Source: Ruminimicrobiellum sp045223915
GTDB taxonomy: Bacteria > Elusimicrobiota > Endomicrobiia > Endomicrobiales > Endomicrobiaceae
Length of the DNA stretch: 64,000 nucleotides
NCBI GenBank assembly: GCA_045223915.1
Contig: JBGUZU010000034.1
Coordinates: 1 to 64,000, forward strand
Reading direction: 5' to 3'
A program made the translations under genes and the position numbers. Positions 56,423 to 64,000 of this stretch are shown one piece after another. Numbering within the stretch: position 1 is the first letter of the stretch; every line of letters begins with the position of its first letter. The notes beneath the pieces were generated by a model. It saw only the letters and a list, made by a program, of their open reading frames with translations, searched no databases and was not told where the DNA came from.

Positions 56423-56452
56423 TTGACTAAAATCATTCTAAAATGATATAAT
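56423..56452 (+). promoter_or_regulatory. promoter of the tRNA-Leu gene
   Basis: TTGACT at 56423-56428, an 18-base spacer and TATAAT at 56447-56452, with the start expected near 56459, 13 bases before the tRNA. Confidence 0.7.
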
Positions 56453-56471
56453 TTTTCAAATATATGTAAAT

Positions 56472-56553
56472 GCGGATATGGCGGAATTGGCAGACGCGTA
56501 TGGCTTAGGACCATATACCGTAAGGTGTGGGGGTTCAAGTCCCTCTATCCGCA
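56472..56553 (+). tRNA. tRNA-Leu, anticodon TAG
   Basis: A class II tRNA of 82 bases. The acceptor arms GCGGATA (56472-56478) and TATCCGC (56546-56552) pair fully, the discriminator is A56553, and the T arm reads GGGTTCAAGTCCC-like. The anticodon stem TATGG/CCATA encloses CTTAGGA with anticodon TAG at 56506-56508, and a long variable arm (ACC GTAA GGT) marks it as leucine type. The D loop has the expected AATTGGCAGAC. CCA is not encoded and must be added by the CCA enzyme. Confidence 0.95.
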
Positions 56554-56612
56554 TTCTGTGTTGTTAATAGAATACTAATTTTTAATTTCTAATTGTCGTT
56601 TGTTCGTTAATT

Positions 56613-56647
56613 ATAAATTATAAATTGTAAATTATAAATTATATAAG
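56613..56647. repeat. heptamer array upstream of tig
   Basis: TTATAAA, TTATAAA, TTGTAAA, TTATAAA, TTATATA in direct succession just before the tig ribosome site. They are roughly the complement of the 7-mers at 54111-54145. No hairpin core adjoins this copy. Confidence 0.5.
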
Positions 56648-56655
56648 GGGTTATC

Positions 56656-57969
56656 ATGAGCGCTACCAAGTATGAGTTCAAATCAAAAGTTGTAGAAAAA
56701 AAACCGTGTTTAATATCTATGGAAGTTGAAATAGAACCTTCTCAAACCGATATAGAATTAAAATCTGTTTATGAATCAATTCAACAAACAGCAAAAGTTT
56801 CCGGCTTTAGAACCGGTAAAGTTCCTATGGATATAATTAAGAGAAATTATCCTGATGTTGCTAAAGAACAATTGATCGAAAATATGGTTAAAAAGACCGT
56901 TTTTTCAGCATTGGAAAAAGAAAATTTTGCACCGATAGATATGCCGGTTATTACAAATATCGAATATGAATTCGGTCAAGCATTAAAATATTCTTTTAAA
57001 GCGGAATGCCAACCTGAAGTAAAAGTAAAAGACTACAAAGATATAAAAATAAAAAAAGAAAAATATAAAGTAACCGATGCAAATATAAATAAAAATATAG
57101 ATGTTTTGTTGGACAGAAATGCAAAACTTATAGTATCAAAAACAGGTGAAGTAAAAAAAGATAGTTTTGTTATAGTAAATTATGAGGGCTTTATTGATGG
57201 TAAACCTGTAGAAAAAATAAAAGCTAAAGAACATATGATAGATTTAGGTGCCGATAACACATTGAAAGGTTTTAAAGATGGTTTGAAAGGTGCAAAAAAA
57301 GGTGACACAAAAGATATAGAAATAGAATATCCTAAAGATTATTTAAACAAAGAGTTAGCAGGTAAAAAAGTTGTATTTAAAACAACCGTAGAAGAAATAA
57401 AAGAAAAAGAATTACCTGAACTTAATGATGATTTTGCTAAAGATATGGGACTTGAAAATCTTGAAGATTTAAAGAAAAAAATAAGAGAATCTTTGGAACA
57501 CGAAGAAGTAAGAAGACAAAACGGTGAAGTTGAAAAACAAATAGTAGAACACCTCTTAGATAAAAATAAATTTGATGTTCCGGAATCAATAGTTTTGCAA
57601 CAGAAAAAGTATTTAATTAAAAGAATGTCCGATTATATGAAAAGTCAAGGTGCAAATGAAGAATTTATTGCAAAACAAGTAGAAGCTTCCGATAAAAAGT
57701 ATGGTGAAGAAGCAGAAAAGAATGTTAGATTGTCTTATATATTGAATGGTATATGTGTAGATGAGAAAATTGAAGTTAGTGATAAAGAATTAGATGATGA
57801 AAAACAAAAAATGTTGGATTCTAATCCTACAAGAAAAGAAGATGTTGAAAATTACTTTAAAGAAAATAAAGCAAATATAGCAGCTTCTTTGAAAGAAGAA
57901 AAAATATTTAAATTTTTAGTTGATAATGCCAAGGTTAGTGAAAGCGAAAAAGATATGCCGGTAAAATAA
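56656..57969 (+). CDS. tig: trigger factor
   Basis: A 437-residue ribosome-bound chaperone of normal length. The N-terminal domain has the ribosome-docking signature GFRTGKVPMDIIKRNY; the middle FKBP-type prolyl isomerase domain (about 160-245) shows DSFVIVNYEGFIDGKPV and LKGFKDGLKGAKKGDTKDI; the C-terminal arms (about 250-430) are helical and lysine/glutamate rich. AAGGGG is five bases before the ATG. Its place upstream of clpP-clpX-lon is conserved in many bacteria and joins folding with quality-control proteolysis. Confidence 0.95.
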   Translation: MSATKYEFKSKVVEKKPCLISMEVEIEPSQTDIELKSVYESIQQTAKVSGFRTGKVPMDIIKRNYPDVAKEQLIENMVKKTVFSALEKENFAPIDMPVITNIEYEFGQALKYSFKAECQPEVKVKDYKDIKIKKEKYKVTDANINKNIDVLLDRNAKLIVSKTGEVKKDSFVIVNYEGFIDGKPVEKIKAKEHMIDLGADNTLKGFKDGLKGAKKGDTKDIEIEYPKDYLNKELAGKKVVFKTTVEEIKEKELPELNDDFAKDMGLENLEDLKKKIRESLEHEEVRRQNGEVEKQIVEHLLDKNKFDVPESIVLQQKKYLIKRMSDYMKSQGANEEFIAKQVEASDKKYGEEAEKNVRLSYILNGICVDEKIEVSDKELDDEKQKMLDSNPTRKEDVENYFKENKANIAASLKEEKIFKFLVDNAKVSESEKDMPVK

Positions 57970-58031
57970 AAATTGCAGAGCAATTTTTATTGAGGCATAG
58001 AGGGATAGAAGTATAGAGGTATAGAGGTATA
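57968..58031. repeat. AAAAATTGC hairpin (tig terminator) plus octamer array
   Basis: The hairpin AAAAATTGC/GCAATTTTT (57968-57976 and 57980-57987, loop AGA within 57977-57979) starts in the tig stop codon. It is followed by five 8-mers (GAGGCATA, GAGGGATA, GAAGTATA, GAGGTATA, GAGGTATA; 57992-58031). Confidence 0.65.
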
Positions 58032-58047
58032 GAAACAACAACAAATA

Positions 58048-58076
58048 TGTCATTCCGCACTTGATGCGGAATCTCG
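58048..58076. repeat. dispersed 29-base palindromic repeat, copy 2
   Basis: Differs from the copy at 38975-39003 only in the loop (A for G). It sits between the two octamer arrays of the tig-clpP gap. Confidence 0.7.
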
Positions 58077-58089
58077 TAGTTAAGTCGTT

Positions 58090-58142
58090 TCCATGCATCC
58101 ATTCCTCCATACATCCATACCTCAAAATTTCGTAGAAATTTT
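58090..58142. repeat. octamer array plus hairpin just upstream of clpP
   Basis: TCCATGCA, TCCATTCC, TCCATACA, TCCATACC (58090-58121) precede the hairpin AAAATTTC/GAAATTTT (58124-58131 and 58135-58142, loop GTA). The clpP ribosome site AGGAGGT starts right after. Confidence 0.6.
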
Positions 58143-58153
58143 TAGGAGGTAAA

Positions 58154-58762
58154 ATGCCTAATTTTATACCAACAGTAATAGATAAAAGCGGAAACACATC
58201 CGTAGGTTATGATATATATTCAAGACTTTTAAAAGACAGAATAGTGTTTGTCGGCGGTGCGGAAGGTGCCGTAACAACCGATTCTGCAAATGCATTGATA
58301 GCACAGCTTTTATATTTGGATGCCGAAGATAACACAAAAGATATAAATTTATATATAAACTCTCCCGGAGGAATAGTTACTGCAGGCCTTGCAGTGTACG
58401 ATACGATGCAGTATATAAAAAGTCCTATAACCACAATTTGTATGGGAATGGCAATGTCTTTCGGAGCAGTGTTGCTTGCTGCAGGTTCTAAAGGCAAAAG
58501 ATATGCTTTAGAGCATTCAAGAATAATGATACATCAACCGTTAATATACGGCGGCGGATTATCCGGACAAGTTACCGATATAGATGTTGAAACAAAAGAA
58601 TTACTTTTAACAAAAAATAAATTGGCGGATATTTTAGCAAGACATACCGGACAAACAAGAGAAAAAATTATTGCCGATACGGAAAGAAATTGTTATATGT
58701 CGGCACAAGAAGCAAAAGAGTATGGCTTGATAGATGAAATTATAATTCCCGGAAAAAAATAA
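58154..58762 (+). CDS. clpP: ATP-dependent Clp protease proteolytic subunit, Ser-His-Asn triad
   Basis: A 202-residue ClpP with AGGAGG ideally placed before the ATG. The peptidase forms two heptameric rings and degrades proteins unfolded by ClpX. Conserved parts are YDIYSRLLKDRIVFVGG, LYINSPGGIVTAGLAVYDTM, the nucleophile Ser102 in MGMAMSFGAVLLAAG and the base His127 in RIMIHQP. The third triad position, Asp in the usual ERD(R/N) motif, is Asn179 here (DTERNCYMSAQEA, codon AAT). A three-residue glycine-rich insertion follows the His motif. The stop overlaps the clpX start by one base. Confidence 0.95.
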   Translation: MPNFIPTVIDKSGNTSVGYDIYSRLLKDRIVFVGGAEGAVTTDSANALIAQLLYLDAEDNTKDINLYINSPGGIVTAGLAVYDTMQYIKSPITTICMGMAMSFGAVLLAAGSKGKRYALEHSRIMIHQPLIYGGGLSGQVTDIDVETKELLLTKNKLADILARHTGQTREKIIADTERNCYMSAQEAKEYGLIDEIIIPGKK

Positions 58763-60084
58763 TGTTAGATAATAATAACGGAAACAAAGAACAAAAATGT
58801 TTGTTTTGCGGTAAACCAAAATCCAGCGGTAAAAAGTTTATCGGCGGCGGCGGTGCTATTATCTGTTCCGATTGTATAAAAGCATCCAACGATATATTGA
58901 ACAGGATTGAAAAAACAGAATCTAAGCCTGTAATAAAACCTGTCCCAAAACCCAAAGATATAAAGAAATTTTTAGATGCTTATGTTATCGGGCAGGAACA
59001 GGCAAAAAAGGTTTTGTCCGTAGCCGTATATAATCACTATAAAAGAATACAAGTAAATGCAGATGCATTAAATTCCGATGTGGAACTTCAAAAATCAAAT
59101 ATCTTGTTGTTAGGTCCTACCGGAACAGGTAAAACATTGCTTGCACAAACTCTTGCGAGAATGTTGGATGTTCCCTTTGCGATAGCTGATGCAACAACAT
59201 TAACCGAAGCCGGTTATGTAGGTGATGATGTAGAAAATATTTTAGTCAGATTGTTGCAGAATTGTTCTTACGATGTTAAAAGAGCCCAATGCGGTATAAT
59301 TTATATTGATGAAATAGATAAAATAGCGAGAAAATCCGAAAACAGATCTATTACCAGAGATGTTTCAGGTGAAGGTGTTCAGCAGGCACTTTTAAAAATA
59401 ATAGAAGGCACTGTTGCAAATGTTCCTCCGCAGGGAGGTAGAAAACATCCGCAACAAGAATGTATAAAAGTCGATACCACAAATATATTATTTATCTGCG
59501 GTGGCGCATTTGACGGTATAGAAAAAATAATAGAAACAAGATTAAATAAAAAAGGTATCGGTTTTGTAAACAATAAAGAGAAATTATCTAAAGAAGAAAT
59601 TCTTTCCGATAAAGATAAATTATTTTCACAGGTTGAAACACGTGATTTGATAAAGTATGGTTTAATTCCGGAACTCGTCGGAAGACTTCCCGTAGTTTCA
59701 ACATTGGAACATCTTACCGTTAGTGATATGGTTAGAATTTTAACCGAACCGAAAAATTCTTTAGTTAAACAATTTACAAAAATGTTTGCTATGGAAAAAA
59801 TAGATTTGGTTTTTGAAGAAGCGGCATTAAAAGAAATAGCAACCATTGCTCTTAACAAATCTGCGGGTGCAAGAGGATTAAGATCTATGATAGAAAGTAT
59901 CTTAATGGAAACGATGTTTGAAATGTTCCATGAAGATAAAGTAAAAAAATGTACGGTGGATTTGGATACAATAAAACAAAAATCCATGCCGAAATTAGTT
60001 TTAAATGATAATATTAAAAATTTGGAATCTCAGCAGTTACTTGATGATGCAAAAACAAAATCAGACCCAAAGGAGATTGCATGA
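58762..60084 (+). CDS. clpX: ATP-dependent Clp protease ATPase subunit ClpX
   Basis: A 440-residue AAA+ unfoldase. The N-terminal zinc-binding domain has two Cys pairs (CLFC and CSDC) for substrate and adaptor binding. Walker A is GPTGTGKT (118-125), Walker B IIYIDEIDK, and the pore loop GYVGDD. The IGF loop that docks on ClpP is present (residues 266-268, KGIGFVNN), so a working ClpXP pair is expected. The start overlaps the clpP stop and the end overlaps lon by four bases, so the three genes form one tightly coupled operon. Confidence 0.97.
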   Translation: MLDNNNGNKEQKCLFCGKPKSSGKKFIGGGGAIICSDCIKASNDILNRIEKTESKPVIKPVPKPKDIKKFLDAYVIGQEQAKKVLSVAVYNHYKRIQVNADALNSDVELQKSNILLLGPTGTGKTLLAQTLARMLDVPFAIADATTLTEAGYVGDDVENILVRLLQNCSYDVKRAQCGIIYIDEIDKIARKSENRSITRDVSGEGVQQALLKIIEGTVANVPPQGGRKHPQQECIKVDTTNILFICGGAFDGIEKIIETRLNKKGIGFVNNKEKLSKEEILSDKDKLFSQVETRDLIKYGLIPELVGRLPVVSTLEHLTVSDMVRILTEPKNSLVKQFTKMFAMEKIDLVFEEAALKEIATIALNKSAGARGLRSMIESILMETMFEMFHEDKVKKCTVDLDTIKQKSMPKLVLNDNIKNLESQQLLDDAKTKSDPKEIA

Positions 60085-62438
60085 GTGAAATAGAAAAAAA
60101 TTTGAATGATAGAAAAAGTATTTCATTGCCTACAGTATTACCCATGTTACCGGTAAGAGATGTAGTTGTATTTCCTTCAATGGTTTTGCCTATTGCCGTC
60201 GGCAGAGAAAAATCCATAAGAGCTCTTGAAGAAGCAATGACTTCCGAAAGATACATATTTGTAGCTACACAAAAAAATTTACAAATAGAAGACCCCAGTC
60301 CTGATGATATTTACAATATAGGTTCTGTTTGTGAAGTTTTGCAAATGTTAAAAATGCCGGACGGCACATTAAAAATTTTAATAGAATGTGTTGCAAGAGC
60401 CGAATGGACGGAATTTAAACTTACCGATAAAGGATATGTTGAAGTAGGATTAAATATATTTGATGAAAATATAGAAAAAACTCCGGAAGTCGAAGCTGTA
60501 ATGAGAAGAATAATTTCTTTGTTTGAACAGTATGTTAAACTTAATCCGAGAATGCCTATGGAAATATCCATATCTGTTTCGAATATACAAGATCCGTCAA
60601 AACTTGCAGATACCATAGCTTCTCATATTTCTATAAAAAGTAACGAAAAACAGGCTATATTGGAAGCTGTAAATCCGTTAAAAAGATTAAATAAAATAAT
60701 TCAAATTTTAAATACCGAAATTGAGATTTTAAATATTGAAAGAAGAATACAAAACAGAGTAAGAAATCAAATAGAAAAGAATCAAAAAGAATATTATCTT
60801 AACGAGCAGATGAAGGCTATACAAAAAGAGTTAAAACAAAAAGATGATAATTCCAAAGAAATAGAAGAATTAAGAGCAAAAATAAAACAAAGTTCAATGT
60901 CTGAAGAAGCAAGGGAAGTTGCGGAAAAAGAGTTGGCAAGAATGGAAAAAATGATGCCGCAATCTCCTGAAGCATCGGTTATAAGAACTTACATTGAATG
61001 GTTGTTGGATTTACCTTGGAAAAAATTAACAAAAGATAATTTGGATTTGGTAAGAGCTAAAGAAATATTAGATGAAGATCATTACGGATTAGATAAAGTA
61101 AAAGAAAGGGTTATAGAATATTTGGCAGTACTTTCAAGAGTGAAAAAAATTAAAGGCCCTATCCTTTGCTTTATAGGACCTCCGGGAGTGGGTAAAACAT
61201 CAATTGCAAAATCCGTTGCAAGAAGTCTAGGCAGAAACTTTGTAAGAATTTCTATGGGCGGAGTAAGAGATGAAGCAGAAATAAGAGGTCATAGAAGAAC
61301 TTATATAGGTTCCATGCCGGGAAAAATTATTCAATCTATGAAAAAGGCAGGTTCAAGTAACCCCGTATTTATTCTTGATGAAATAGATAAGATGGGCAGT
61401 GATTGGAGAGGAGATCCGTCTGCGGCTTTATTGGAAGTATTAGATCCTGAACAAAATTATGCATTCGGAGATCACTATTTGGATGTTGATTACGATTTGT
61501 CCGATGTTATGTTTATAACAACCGCGAATACATTAAACAATATTCCAAATACTTTGCTCGACAGATTGGAAATTATAAGATTTTCCGGATATACCGATGA
61601 GGAAAAACTTTTAATTGCAAAGAAATTTCTTATAAGAAAACAAATGAAAGATCACGGCTTAAAAGAGGAAGAACTTGTAATAGATGACAGTGCAATAAAA
61701 GAAGTTATAGCAAGTTATACAAGAGAAGCCGGTGTAAGAAACTTAAACAGAGAAGTGGCAAATCTTTGCAGAAAGGCTGCTAAAGAGTTGGCGCTTGAGA
61801 AGAAAAACAGCATTAAAATATCAGCTAAAAATGTTGAAAAATATTTAGGTATTCCGCACTACGAAAGAGAAAAAATTTCCGAAAACGGAATCGGTGTTGT
61901 TACAGGCCTTGCATGGACGGAAGTCGGGGGAGAAACTCTTACCATAGAAGTAAACAAAATGAAGGGTAAGGGTATGTTAAATCTTACAGGACAACTGGGA
62001 AATGTTATGAAAGAGTCCGTTCAAGCAGCATTTACTTATGTTAAATCTTCGGCAAAGAAACTCGGCATAAAAGAGAATATGTTTAAAGATACGGACTTTC
62101 ATGTCCATGTTCCCGAAGGTGCTGTTCCAAAAGACGGGCCCAGTGCGGGACTTGCAATGGCAACTGCTTTGGCATCGGTATGTATGAATAAACCGGTAAG
62201 AAAAAAACTTGCAATGACGGGTGAAATTACATTAAGAGGAAGAGCTTTGGCTATAGGCGGGTTAAAAGAAAAAGTTTTAGCTGCTTACAGAGAAGGAATA
62301 GATATGGTTTTGTTCCCGGAATCAAATAAAAAAGATTTGGTTGATATACCTGAAAATGTTAAGAAAAAAATAAAAATGATTCCTGTTAAACATATGGATG
62401 AAGTTATAAAATATGCTTTTGATAAAAAAATAAAATAA
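60081..62438 (+). CDS. lon: Lon protease, LonA type
   Basis: A 785-residue soluble Lon. The N-terminal substrate-recognition domain begins LPMLPVRDVVVFPSMVLPI; a coiled coil (about residues 210-280) leads into the AAA+ domain with Walker A GPPGVGKT (from 366) and FILDEIDKMG; the C-terminal peptidase has Ser688 in PKDGPSAGLAMATAL and Lys729 in IGGLKEKVLAA, the Ser-Lys dyad. It degrades misfolded and short-lived regulatory proteins. The ATG overlaps the clpX stop (ATGA). The tig-clpP-clpX-lon order equals that of E. coli. Confidence 0.97.
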   Translation: MSEIEKNLNDRKSISLPTVLPMLPVRDVVVFPSMVLPIAVGREKSIRALEEAMTSERYIFVATQKNLQIEDPSPDDIYNIGSVCEVLQMLKMPDGTLKILIECVARAEWTEFKLTDKGYVEVGLNIFDENIEKTPEVEAVMRRIISLFEQYVKLNPRMPMEISISVSNIQDPSKLADTIASHISIKSNEKQAILEAVNPLKRLNKIIQILNTEIEILNIERRIQNRVRNQIEKNQKEYYLNEQMKAIQKELKQKDDNSKEIEELRAKIKQSSMSEEAREVAEKELARMEKMMPQSPEASVIRTYIEWLLDLPWKKLTKDNLDLVRAKEILDEDHYGLDKVKERVIEYLAVLSRVKKIKGPILCFIGPPGVGKTSIAKSVARSLGRNFVRISMGGVRDEAEIRGHRRTYIGSMPGKIIQSMKKAGSSNPVFILDEIDKMGSDWRGDPSAALLEVLDPEQNYAFGDHYLDVDYDLSDVMFITTANTLNNIPNTLLDRLEIIRFSGYTDEEKLLIAKKFLIRKQMKDHGLKEEELVIDDSAIKEVIASYTREAGVRNLNREVANLCRKAAKELALEKKNSIKISAKNVEKYLGIPHYEREKISENGIGVVTGLAWTEVGGETLTIEVNKMKGKGMLNLTGQLGNVMKESVQAAFTYVKSSAKKLGIKENMFKDTDFHVHVPEGAVPKDGPSAGLAMATALASVCMNKPVRKKLAMTGEITLRGRALAIGGLKEKVLAAYREGIDMVLFPESNKKDLVDIPENVKKKIKMIPVKHMDEVIKYAFDKKIK

Positions 62439-62459
62439 TAGAGAGGGAGTGTAGCAAAA

Positions 62460-64000
62460 ATGTACAAGATTTTGATGACTTATGACAGCCAGGAAGGATT
62501 AGATCAATTATTGAATCATCCTGATTTTAAGGTTGAAGTTCATGCTAAACCTTCACCTGAAGAATTTAAAGAACTTATAAAGGATTATGATGGTCTTATA
62601 ATTCGTTCCGAAGTTAAGGTTACGGAAGAAATCATAGGAGCAGCACAAAAATTAAAGTTTATCGGCAGAGCAGGAACCGGTGTAGATAATGTAGATAAAA
62701 AAGCAGCAACACAAAAGGGTATAGTTGTATCTAATGTTCCGGGCGGAAATACAATTTCGGTTGCAGAACATACAATAGGGCTTATTCTTTCAATGGCAAG
62801 AAATATTCCTGCCGCAGTTACTTCAATGCAATCTCAGAAATGGGAAAAGAAAAAGTTCATGGGTAACGAAATATTCGGTAAAACTTTAGGCTTAATCGGT
62901 CTTGGAAGAATAGGTAACGAAGTTGCAAAAAGACTCTTGTCTTTTGGTATGAAAGTTGTAGCTTACGATCCTTTTGCAAACGCGGAAGTTGCAAAAAATA
63001 ACGGAATAGAATTAACAACATTGGATGAAGTATTCAAACAAGCTGATTATTTATCAATACATTCTCCTTTAACGGATGATACAAGAGGAATGATAAATAA
63101 AGCAAATATTGCAAAAATGAAAGATGGTGTAAGAATTATAAACTGTGCAAGAGGTGCAATAATCAATGATGCAGATTTAATAGAAGCTGTTAAATCCGGT
63201 AAAGTTGCAAATGCCGCTCTTGATGTATTTGTAAAAGAACCTCCTGTAGATTGGTCAATTCAAACAACACCGAATATTATAACAACACCTCACTTGGCTG
63301 CTTCAACGGAAGAAGCTCAGGTTAAAATTGCTATAGAAATGGCAAGTGTAGTTATAGATTTCTTTACAAAAGGTTTAATAAGAAATGCGGTTAATGTTGC
63401 AACGGTAGATTGGGATACACAAAAACAAATGATGCCTTATATAGAACTTGCAGATAAAATCGGTTCTTTCCAAGGACAAATTATTGAAGGCGGCATTTCC
63501 GAAATAGAATTGAGTTATTGCGGAGCAGTTTCAGAATTTAAAACCAATCCTTTAACGGTTGCATATCTTAAAGGTATTTTGGGTCAAATTTTAGACCTTA
63601 AAATAAATTCCGTAAATGCAATATCCGTTGCAAAAGAAAGAGGAATAAATATAAAAGAAGTTATAGTAAAAGATGTTAAAGATTATACAAACTTGATACT
63701 TGCAAAAGTTAAAACAGATAAAGGTGAATATTCTATAGCGGGAACATTGCTTGATAAACAACAAAGAATAGTTAATATTAACGGATTAAATGTTGATGTA
63801 AAGCCTGAAGGCCATAAAATATTTATTAACAATACCGATAAACCCGGAGTTATAGGAACATTAGGAACAATAATCGGTTCTGCTTCAATAAATATTGCCG
63901 GTATGACCGTAGGAAGAAAAGAGTCCGGGAAACAAGCAGTAACCGTTTTGGAAATAGATGGTGAAGTTTCAAACGATGTTATAGCAAAAATTGCAAAAGT
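62460..64000 (+). CDS. serA: D-3-phosphoglycerate dehydrogenase (3' end beyond the window)
   Basis: 513 codons are visible and no stop is reached. GAGAGGGAG precedes the ATG. The protein catalyses the first step of serine synthesis. The substrate-binding part has LIIRSEVKVTEE and GRAGTGVDNVD; the Rossmann fold has LGLIGLGRIGNEVAKRL; the catalytic triad positions are seen in INCARGAIIN, DVFVKEPP and TPHLAASTEEAQ. After the dehydrogenase core come an intervening domain and the start of an ACT domain (FINNTDKPGVIGTLG), where serine usually inhibits the enzyme. The length fits the long, about 525-residue, class of SerA. Confidence 0.95.
   Translation, partial: MYKILMTYDSQEGLDQLLNHPDFKVEVHAKPSPEEFKELIKDYDGLIIRSEVKVTEEIIGAAQKLKFIGRAGTGVDNVDKKAATQKGIVVSNVPGGNTISVAEHTIGLILSMARNIPAAVTSMQSQKWEKKKFMGNEIFGKTLGLIGLGRIGNEVAKRLLSFGMKVVAYDPFANAEVAKNNGIELTTLDEVFKQADYLSIHSPLTDDTRGMINKANIAKMKDGVRIINCARGAIINDADLIEAVKSGKVANAALDVFVKEPPVDWSIQTTPNIITTPHLAASTEEAQVKIAIEMASVVIDFFTKGLIRNAVNVATVDWDTQKQMMPYIELADKIGSFQGQIIEGGISEIELSYCGAVSEFKTNPLTVAYLKGILGQILDLKINSVNAISVAKERGINIKEVIVKDVKDYTNLILAKVKTDKGEYSIAGTLLDKQQRIVNINGLNVDVKPEGHKIFINNTDKPGVIGTLGTIIGSASINIAGMTVGRKESGKQAVTVLEIDGEVSNDVIAKIAK

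Noticed and set aside
59379..59987. Minus-strand open frame of 202 codons
   Set aside because: It lies wholly antisense to clpX, whose product is clearly functional, and encodes nothing recognisable.

Overview
The window is AT-rich (about one third G+C by eye) and densely coded. It comes from a diderm bacterium, judging by an OmpA-type lipoprotein, a YihY/BrkB membrane protein and signal peptides. The AGA/ATA-rich codon use, the housekeeping gene arrangements and above all two paralogous ORFs of about 4,800-5,000 codons recall Elusimicrobiota (Endomicrobia-like) or Omnitrophota-type lineages. That placement is an inference and no marker here proves it.

Layout. Positions 1-8.1 kb hold surface and accessory genes: the end of a family 2 glycosyltransferase, two TupA-like ATP-grasp genes, a secreted protein of unknown function, an FAD oxidoreductase of UDP-galactopyranose-mutase type, yihY, an OmpA lipoprotein, luxS-mtnN (S-adenosylhomocysteine detoxification and AI-2) and two DUF805 membrane proteins. 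Positions 8.1-19.1 kb are the rplJ-rplL / rpoB-rpoC-rpsL-rpsG block, with an L10 leader and attenuator and a second promoter before rpoB; rplK/rplA are absent upstream and fusA/tuf downstream. Positions 19.25-34.7 kb are giant locus 1. Positions 34.8-38.8 kb hold aspartate aminotransferase-birA (minus strand) divergent from rplU-rpmA-obgE. Positions 39.1-54.1 kb are giant locus 2. Positions 54.3-64 kb hold ychF-ribF, tRNA-Leu(TAG), tig, clpP-clpX-lon and a serA that runs off the end.

The main candidate for a new system is the pair of giant loci. Each has a strong promoter whose predicted transcript starts 0-10 nt before a small gene for a protein with two hydrophobic segments. The small gene's stop codon lies inside a terminator-like hairpin, and a giant exported ORF follows. 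Both giants share an N-terminal domain in which a DLHCH motif (residues 77-81) and a GGFH histidine (residue 478) sit at identical positions, and they end in similar short tails. In between they carry different enzyme-like modules. Giant 1 has a clan CD cysteine-peptidase-like site, two nearly identical membrane modules, an M48 metallopeptidase, a UbiB/ABC1-type kinase and another HExxH site. Giant 2 has a 2H-phosphoesterase-like domain, an intact CPBP intramembrane protease and two phosphohistidine/ATP-grasp dikinase modules. They look like secreted multi-effector polyproteins, which is a hypothesis.

Other points of note are a ClpP whose catalytic Asp is Asn, and a family of intergenic modules made of a short hairpin core beside four or five degenerate 7-mers or 8-mers, strand-oriented relative to the hairpin.
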